The notes beneath the pieces are model-generated. The model was given only the letters and a program-made list of their open reading frames with translations. It ran no database searches and was not told where the DNA came from. Shown here in pieces: positions 1-4,134 of a DNA stretch of 6,956 nucleotides. Positions within the stretch are counted from its first letter, which is position 1; each line of letters opens with the position of its first letter. The stretch covers positions 1 to 6,956 of the forward strand of contig JAWODJ010000032.1 of assembly GCA_046483315.1 (NCBI GenBank). The letters are read 5' to 3'. The stretch is from PXAP01 sp046483315 (GTDB lineage Bacteria; Bacteroidota; Bacteroidia; Bacteroidales; PUMT01). The position numbers and the translations under genes are program-made.

Positions 1-316
1 GTAGTTGACGGGATTTTTTATAAGCCGATTGAGCAGTTTTGTCCAAGTTATACTTGATTTTCAACTTATGATTATCAATTTCCCAAGTTTCATTTTCGTC
101 AGCTAACTTTAGTTTTTGCGGGACGTTGATTTTTTCTCGCAATTTATCTTTTGCATCGTCTACTAACAGTCCTTCTAAATTAATTCCCGCCGCTTGAGTT
201 TTTGGATAGATTTTATTTTCATAAGCCAGCAAAAAGGCTCCGCCTATCGCCAAAGGCAGTCCAACTACCACTATTGGTAAACAAATTAGTAAACATTTTT
301 TCCACTTTATCGCCAT
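1..316 (-). CDS. VanW/YoaR-like peptidoglycan-binding membrane protein, N-terminal part (C-terminus beyond left edge)
   Basis: Translating the minus strand from the ATG at 316 gives 105 residues with no stop before the window edge. Residues 1-7 are basic (MAIKWKK) and are followed by a hydrophobic segment at about 8-31, so this is an uncleaved N-terminal anchor or a signal peptide. The next part reads YENKIYPKTQAAGINLEGL and then an Ala-Lys-Leu helix (DDAKDKL). This fits the repeat known from YoaR-like putative peptidoglycan-binding domains (PG_binding_4), whose usual pattern is I-x-P-G-x-x-V-A-G-hydrophobic-x-hydrophobic-x-G-L-x-x-x-x-A. The following stretch, with TWEID, then YNLDKTAQSAYKKSR, matches the second half of that domain (D-x-x-x-T-x-x-A-y-x-x-g-R). 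Such domains sit outside the membrane, ahead of a VanW domain or an L,D-transpeptidase (YkuD) domain; the part that would decide is missing. It is divergent from the 679-residue gene. No Shine-Dalgarno precedes the ATG; a -10 box lies 7 bases upstream. Confidence 0.72.
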   Translation of the reverse strand, partial: MAIKWKKCLLICLPIVVVGLPLAIGGAFLLAYENKIYPKTQAAGINLEGLLVDDAKDKLREKINVPQKLKLADENETWEIDNHKLKIKYNLDKTAQSAYKKSRQL

Positions 317-323
317 GATTCTG

Positions 324-332
324 ATTATACCA
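324..332 (-). promoter_or_regulatory. Extended -10 promoter of the VanW-like gene
   Basis: On the minus strand the sequence TGGTATAAT has a perfect -10 hexamer (TATAAT, 324-329) with the TG extension one base upstream. Only 7 bases (CAGAATC) separate the hexamer from the ATG at 316, so transcription would begin at or within a base or two of the start codon, giving a leaderless mRNA. There is no convincing -35 box at the usual distance; TTGGGA at 339-344 is only 9 bases away, too close to serve. The extended -10 can compensate for this. Confidence 0.62.
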
Positions 333-364
333 ATTTTTTCCCAACCCGGATTAGCAGACTCTCG

Positions 365-394
365 CCGTGTACCGTATTTTACCGTGTACTGTGC
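365..394. repeat. Degenerate tandem heptamer (CCGTGTA) repeat
   Basis: CCGTGTA occurs at 365-371 and again at 382-388, with a broken copy CCGTATTTTA (372-381) between them and a further degraded copy CTGTGCT at 389-395. The 8-mer CCGTGTAC is exactly repeated at 365-372 and 382-389, 17 bases apart. The pattern suggests a short decaying tandem array inside the larger inverted repeat. Whether it is a binding site or a remnant of slippage cannot be told from one copy. Confidence 0.45.
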
Positions 395-405
395 TTTGCT
401 CTAGT

Positions 406-429
406 ACCGCGGTGTTCTGAAACCGCGGT
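406..429. repeat. GC-rich hairpin, ACCGCGGT arms
   Basis: ACCGCGGT at 406-413 and again at 422-429 can pair over an 8-base loop (GTTCTGAA). The arms are themselves palindromic, so they are both direct and inverted repeats. Pairing can extend outward through CTAG/CAG with two bulged bases. No T-run follows within a few bases on either strand, so it is not a standard intrinsic terminator. Two palindromic 8-mers 16 bases centre to centre could also be a dimer-binding operator. Confidence 0.5.
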
Positions 430-443
430 CAGTCTGCGCTAAT

Positions 444-471
444 AATTAGGTTAATTAGAAATTAGGTTAAT
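444..471. repeat. Pair of 12-bp direct repeats upstream of the 679-residue gene
   Basis: AATTAGGTTAAT occurs exactly at 444-455 and 460-471, a 16-base period. A third AATTAG overlaps the first copy at 453-458. The copies end about 32 bases upstream of the extended -10 at 503-511, so they sit just upstream of where the -35 contact would be. That placement fits an activator-binding or AT-rich upstream element. It is also compatible with simple low-complexity duplication. Confidence 0.45.
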
Positions 472-502
472 CTCTTTTCCCTTTCTCCTTTCTAAAAAAA
501 TG

Positions 503-511
503 TGCTAAAAT
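503..511 (+). promoter_or_regulatory. Extended -10 promoter of the 679-residue gene
   Basis: TGCTAAAAT gives a -10 hexamer TAAAAT (506-511, one mismatch to TATAAT) with the TG extension. Ten bases lie between it and the ATG at 522, so the expected transcript start is around 518-522 and the mRNA is leaderless or has a leader of only a few bases. The region where a -35 would lie (about 483-488, TTCTCC in a pyrimidine-rich tract) has no good match. No Shine-Dalgarno precedes the ATG. Confidence 0.58.
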
Positions 512-521
512 AATCTTAATT

Positions 522-2561
522 ATGTCAATGAATACTGAAAGGAAAGTTGGAGAGCCAAGGGGCGACGATGAGCAGATCAAAGCTCCCGTTTGGGAATCTC
601 CACAGGTAAAACATAGCGCTGAAGCTCTAGCTTCAGTGGAACCAGGGGAAACTTTCTGGGGGGTAGAAACTACCGTGGCTATGCTTCAGGATTTAGGGAC
701 AGAATCTTATTTGGAAGACCATGATCGTCCTGACAGGTATACTGTAGCTCGTTTATCCGCCTTGTTTAGTGATGTGAAGGCAGAATGTGAAAAAGCAATT
801 TCAGATATTGAAACCGGTAAAAGGCCGCAGGCGGTTCAAGAATGGGATGATTTACAGGCGCTTGTTAGTCAATTGAGAGGGAAAAGAGAACTTGCAAAAC
901 GTGATGAAAATTATGATTTAGCAGGAGAACTAGGCGGTCAAATTAGAGATCAGGAGAGGGAACTCTCAGTCAAGAGACAGATAGTAAAACTAATGGGTGA
1001 GGACATTGACAGCTTGACTTTTGAATTGCAGGATGATGTGAGAAGTCAGGAAGTTTTAGCTAGGTTGGAGTCGAAGGCTGAACAGCTTGAGCAGTTACGT
1101 CGAGCCGCTAGTGAGATGGGGACGTTGGGAGAACATTACCACGTATTTAAGGAAGCAACATCGGGCATAGATGAAACTGGAAAGATGTCAATAATTGCCG
1201 GTTATGGCAGATTATCAGCGACCAGAATGCGAGAGTTAACTTCTTTACCTGGTCTTAAGCCGGGATTAGATTTTGCTTTTCGCACATTGCTTCAGTTAGA
1301 TTATGGTAAGGGAGTAATAATAAATGGCAAACCGAGAAATAGAAATCTTTGTGCTGATGCCCGCGGGATACGAGTGGAAAATAGAGAGGGATTCAGGAAT
1401 GATTTAATTCAAGAAACTTCGAGTCAGTTAAGGGAGCAGGGAGTTGAGGATCATCGCTTTTTGGCCAGGGAAGCAGTGAACATGGCTTTTGCATTGCATG
1501 ATGTTTTCTTCATTTCGATGGTGATGGAGCGACCGAGGAATGAAAAGATGGAGCTAATAGACCCCGATAAAGAAAGAAAGCCAGACCCTGATGTTGAAGG
1601 AGGCGGCGGGTCAATGCACGGATTAATTTTTGTTGATGGGACCGATAAGTTAGTGGGTGCTGGGGCAAAGTTGAGAAAAGAAGCTTTAGCAGGTTTTCCG
1701 TCATCTACAATGACAGCAGCGATTAGTGACATGGCTGACAGATTAATAGTTGATCTTTTGCATGGCTTAACTTTCGGTTCTAGAGATGATGAAAAGGCAT
1801 TACATTTAACTTATCAAACAGAAGATCGGCGAACAATGTTTTTTGAAGGAAATGCATTTGATTTTATTGAAAGCGGCACAGGTGGTTTGTCTGATGTTAT
1901 GGGGGCGATATATGAAAACTTTCATGCGGTGTACTTACTTGGTCCGTTTAACGCAACTAAGGTTTGGGCAGATATTACAGAGATTCCAGTAGAACATATA
2001 ACATTTTTGCCAGATAAGCTTGATCAGGCTTATGATGCAGTGAGGAGATTAACAACTTGGGCCGCTGACTTCAGAAAAAGAACAGATAAAGTTTTGCAAA
2101 GAGTGTATCAAGACGAAAAAATGGCGAGAGCAGAATCCTCACGGTTACTAGTTAATGTTATTAGTTCTGTAATGCGAAGGATTTTAAAAAGTTCTGTTTA
2201 TGAAGGTGGAGATTGGGAAAATCAGGAGGCATTGGATGCGATTAAAAACTCTAGAGATGATGTTTGGACTTATGCTGAGGACTATTTAGTTCACAACTCT
2301 GGTACGTTAGTTTTTCACCAGCTTGATATTGCCAGGATATTGTATGACAATGAAGAGGTTTGGACAATTTCGCATCAAGACTTAATTGATAACCTATGGT
2401 TGAAAAATGCGCTTGCTTTAAGGACAGAGGATGAATATGTTAAAGAAGGTGATACCGTGAGAAAGATGATACTAAGAAAGGCCGATGAGGGCAGAAATCG
2501 TAAAGAGCAAAAAACGGCTCGTAAAGAATGGCAAAGAATGAAAGACAAGTTCGGGGTGTAA
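522..2561 (+). CDS. 679-residue soluble coiled-coil protein of unknown function
   Basis: A complete reading frame from ATG at 522 to TAA at 2559-2561; a second ATG lies two codons in, but 522 fits the promoter spacing better. I do not recognise the family. There is no signal peptide or membrane span, so a cytoplasmic location is expected. Residues 1-45 look disordered and charged. Residues 75-200 are rich in heptad-like Leu/Glu/Lys/Arg and probably coiled coil. Within this, about 118-150 (LAKRDENYDLAGELGGQIRD) faintly resembles a UVR-type helical hairpin, but I would not call it UvrB/UvrC-like. Residues 225-340 and 365-520 look globular, separated by an acidic, proline- and glycine-rich linker at 340-365 with a GGGG run. 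The C-terminal 40 residues are strongly basic and could bind nucleic acid or acidic lipids. No nucleotide-binding or catalytic motif was evident. It converges with the VirB6-like gene and is divergent from the VanW-like gene, so it appears to be a single-gene transcription unit. Confidence 0.85.
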   Translation: MSMNTERKVGEPRGDDEQIKAPVWESPQVKHSAEALASVEPGETFWGVETTVAMLQDLGTESYLEDHDRPDRYTVARLSALFSDVKAECEKAISDIETGKRPQAVQEWDDLQALVSQLRGKRELAKRDENYDLAGELGGQIRDQERELSVKRQIVKLMGEDIDSLTFELQDDVRSQEVLARLESKAEQLEQLRRAASEMGTLGEHYHVFKEATSGIDETGKMSIIAGYGRLSATRMRELTSLPGLKPGLDFAFRTLLQLDYGKGVIINGKPRNRNLCADARGIRVENREGFRNDLIQETSSQLREQGVEDHRFLAREAVNMAFALHDVFFISMVMERPRNEKMELIDPDKERKPDPDVEGGGGSMHGLIFVDGTDKLVGAGAKLRKEALAGFPSSTMTAAISDMADRLIVDLLHGLTFGSRDDEKALHLTYQTEDRRTMFFEGNAFDFIESGTGGLSDVMGAIYENFHAVYLLGPFNATKVWADITEIPVEHITFLPDKLDQAYDAVRRLTTWAADFRKRTDKVLQRVYQDEKMARAESSRLLVNVISSVMRRILKSSVYEGGDWENQEALDAIKNSRDDVWTYAEDYLVHNSGTLVFHQLDIARILYDNEEVWTISHQDLIDNLWLKNALALRTEDEYVKEGDTVRKMILRKADEGRNRKEQKTARKEWQRMKDKFGV

Positions 2562-2584
2562 ACTAAGGTTCGGGAATTCCTTTC

Positions 2585-2636
2585 AAGGCTTCAAAATTGA
2601 GATAGGCAAAGAAAAAAGATATTAACCAGAAGCCTT
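2585..2636. repeat. Long-loop inverted repeat between convergent genes, weak termination candidate
   Basis: AAGGCTTC at 2585-2592 and GAAGCCTT at 2629-2636 form an 8-bp perfect inverted repeat with a 36-base loop. The right arm lies inside the last codons of the VirB6-like gene. On the minus strand the loop contains a T-rich run (CTTTTTTCTTT). The loop is too long and the T-run misplaced for a classical intrinsic terminator. This 60-base gap is nevertheless the only place where the two convergent transcripts could be ended, so it may act as a poor bidirectional terminator. Confidence 0.25.
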
Positions 2637-4094
2637 CATGTTTTTTGCAGCATTGTGAATAGTCCTTACTCTATTAGCCCATTTTTGATACCTTTGTTTG
2701 GCTTTAAGACTACCAGCTTTTTTCTCTGCGCTTCTAAGTTTAGTTTCAGTGGTGGTCAATCCAGTTCCAATTGCATACTGCTTTCCGAGTTCGCCATATT
2801 GTTCAAAAGGCAAAATTCCACCTATTGCACTTCCTAATCCTTCTACTTGCATTGCTTTTCTGATTATATCAGGAACTCTTACCAAAAACACTAGGAAGCC
2901 CATGCCGACAATTGATTTCACAAAATTGTTGGTCATTACGGTTGTGTTTAATACAGCAGTGGGGGGTCCGATCAGTGGAGCAATCCAAAGAGCTTGCCCA
3001 TGGCCGGTTTGAGTAATGTAATTACCAATAATTGCGATGATTATTACTGCTGGGAAAATCAATATTTCTGCCAATAGATTTTTGAACCAGTTGCCAAATC
3101 CACCGGCTTGCATGCCGGGAATAGCACCAAGCATAAGTTGAAAAGGAGCTAAAATTACGGAGACGATAATATTGATATAAGCCTTAATCAGAGCGAAGAA
3201 AAGTTTGAAAAGTAAAACTAAAGCGATTATCCCCCAGATGAGAGTGATTATTCCTGGGCCAAGTAATAGGCCTGCTAGTGCTCCGCCAGGTCCAGCTAAA
3301 CCGAGTCCAAACGCTCCCGCAAAAATACCAGCGAATAGTTTAGCAACTAAAAAACTTCCTTTATGTGAGAAAAATATTGGAACCAAACCAAAAAAACCGG
3401 AATTAATGACATTGTTAGGAGTTGGATTTTTGCCCAAATAAAACTGTGGGTTGATATTGTTTGTTTTGAGTATTGTGACTCCTAGAGCTGATAGAACATA
3501 CATGAGGTCAATCATGAAACCAGCTATTGCATAGGAAAAGGTAATAAGGATTAAAGCTCCGATGACTTTTGGTATTGCGTTTTCTACTGTAATTACTGCT
3601 TGTGGGGAAATTTTGACACGGAGCATGATTGCGAGTCCGACAGCAATGAAAATAATTGTAAACAAAATATATGTTACGTTTCTAAAAGCCTTCCAAATGG
3701 GAAGGATTGGTTGCAAACCTGTAAAGCCAATTCCCTGTGCATAAGCGGTTTTCGCTCCCAAGTTATCTAAAATATCGCGAGCGTAGTAAACCCCGGAGGC
3801 GGGTGGATGTGCAAACGTGTAAGCAATTAAATCTGTTGTTGTTTGGATAGCACCAGTTTGTTCAATTTCTTCTGTATCTGGGTTAATCCTTCCCCAAACT
3901 GCAGCGATAAAAGTCCAGACAGAATTAGCTATATTATGGAAGTTTAGATTATCACCTGTAACTTTTCCTAGTTTGGTAGCATTAAACCAGTTTTTGTAAT
4001 TTGTGGCAGCGGAGGCGGGTTTGGGTACAAGGAGAGAGAAGGACAGAGTTAGCAATAAAATAATCGGTAAAAATTTTTTAAGAAATGTTTTCAT
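2622..4094 (-). CDS. VirB6/TrbL-like polytopic inner-membrane protein of a type IV secretion-like apparatus
   Basis: A complete 490-residue frame, ATG at 4094, stop TAA at 2622-2624. Residues 1-29 are a textbook Sec signal peptide (MKTFLKK, a Leu-rich core, then PASA before A30). A non-membrane stretch follows to about residue 130. It ends in TAYAQGIGF, which looks like a second cleavage site but lacks a hydrophobic core. Likely membrane spans lie at about 139-158, 174-203, 246-268, 272-302, 304-324, 340-360 and 391-408. Gly/Pro-rich turns separate them (AGPGGALAGLLLGPG at 267-281). The last 40 residues are basic and probably cytoplasmic. VirB6/TrbL proteins form the inner-membrane part of the type IV secretion channel. 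The layout of signal peptide, extracytoplasmic region, multiple spans and basic tail, and the GFTGLQPILPIWKAFRNV segment (123-140), resemble such proteins as I recall them from Patescibacteria. This is family resemblance, not a demonstrated function. It lies 40 bases downstream of the large exported protein on the same strand, but with its own promoter. No Shine-Dalgarno is present. Confidence 0.75.
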   Translation of the reverse strand: MKTFLKKFLPIILLLTLSFSLLVPKPASAATNYKNWFNATKLGKVTGDNLNFHNIANSVWTFIAAVWGRINPDTEEIEQTGAIQTTTDLIAYTFAHPPASGVYYARDILDNLGAKTAYAQGIGFTGLQPILPIWKAFRNVTYILFTIIFIAVGLAIMLRVKISPQAVITVENAIPKVIGALILITFSYAIAGFMIDLMYVLSALGVTILKTNNINPQFYLGKNPTPNNVINSGFFGLVPIFFSHKGSFLVAKLFAGIFAGAFGLGLAGPGGALAGLLLGPGIITLIWGIIALVLLFKLFFALIKAYINIIVSVILAPFQLMLGAIPGMQAGGFGNWFKNLLAEILIFPAVIIIAIIGNYITQTGHGQALWIAPLIGPPTAVLNTTVMTNNFVKSIVGMGFLVFLVRVPDIIRKAMQVEGLGSAIGGILPFEQYGELGKQYAIGTGLTTTETKLRSAEKKAGSLKAKQRYQKWANRVRTIHNAAKNMKASG

Positions 4095-4105
4095 TTTCTA
4101 TATTC

Positions 4106-4133
4106 ATTGTAATTAATTTATATTAATAGTCAA
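4106..4133 (-). promoter_or_regulatory. Promoter of the VirB6-like gene
   Basis: On the minus strand TTGACT (4128-4133; 5 of 6 to TTGACA) and TACAAT (4106-4111; 5 of 6 to TATAAT) are separated by 16 bases of pure A/T. The start codon follows the -10 after 11 bases, so the predicted transcript starts near 4099 with a leader of about 5 bases. The -35 begins one base after the stop codon of the upstream gene. This is the most consensus-like promoter in the window. Confidence 0.68.
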
Positions 4134-4134
4134 G

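Larger units (their letters stand above)
351..442. repeat. Interrupted inverted repeat enclosing a structured intergenic element
   Basis: TTAGCAGACT at 351-360 pairs with AGTCTGCGCTAA at 431-442: two 5-bp arms (AGACT/AGTCT and TTAGC/GCTAA) separated by a GC bulge on the right side. The 70 bases enclosed hold a degenerate heptamer repeat (365-394) and a strong GC-rich hairpin (406-429). The whole block is richer in G+C than its AT-rich flanks, and both promoters of this divergent region lie outside it. It could be a small palindromic repeat element inserted between the genes, a bidirectional transcription insulator, or a protein-binding region. I do not recognise a named family. Confidence 0.5.

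Noticed and set aside
406..429. ACCGCGGT pair as a CRISPR fragment or an intrinsic terminator
   Set aside because: There are only two 8-base copies with an 8-base gap, unlike CRISPR repeat and spacer lengths, and no T-run follows the hairpin on either strand.
635..980. UvrB/UvrC relationship of the 679-residue protein from a UVR-like helix at residues 118-150
   Set aside because: The resemblance is limited to charged heptad spacing common in coiled coils; no helicase or nuclease motifs accompany it.
1451..1732. Open frames on the minus strand inside the 679-residue gene (1451-1732 and 1510-1704)
   Set aside because: They lie wholly within a long, well-supported plus-strand gene, have low-complexity Ser/Pro-rich translations and no promoter or ribosome-binding site.
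2562..2584. GGAATTCC palindrome (2573-2580) as a terminator for the 679-residue gene
   Set aside because: The stem is only 4 bp with no loop and there is no T-run after it; it is too weak to call.
2655..3744. Plus-strand open frames opposite the VirB6-like gene
   Set aside because: They are antisense shadows of a gene with a clear signal peptide and membrane spans; none has a start signal or a recognisable protein.
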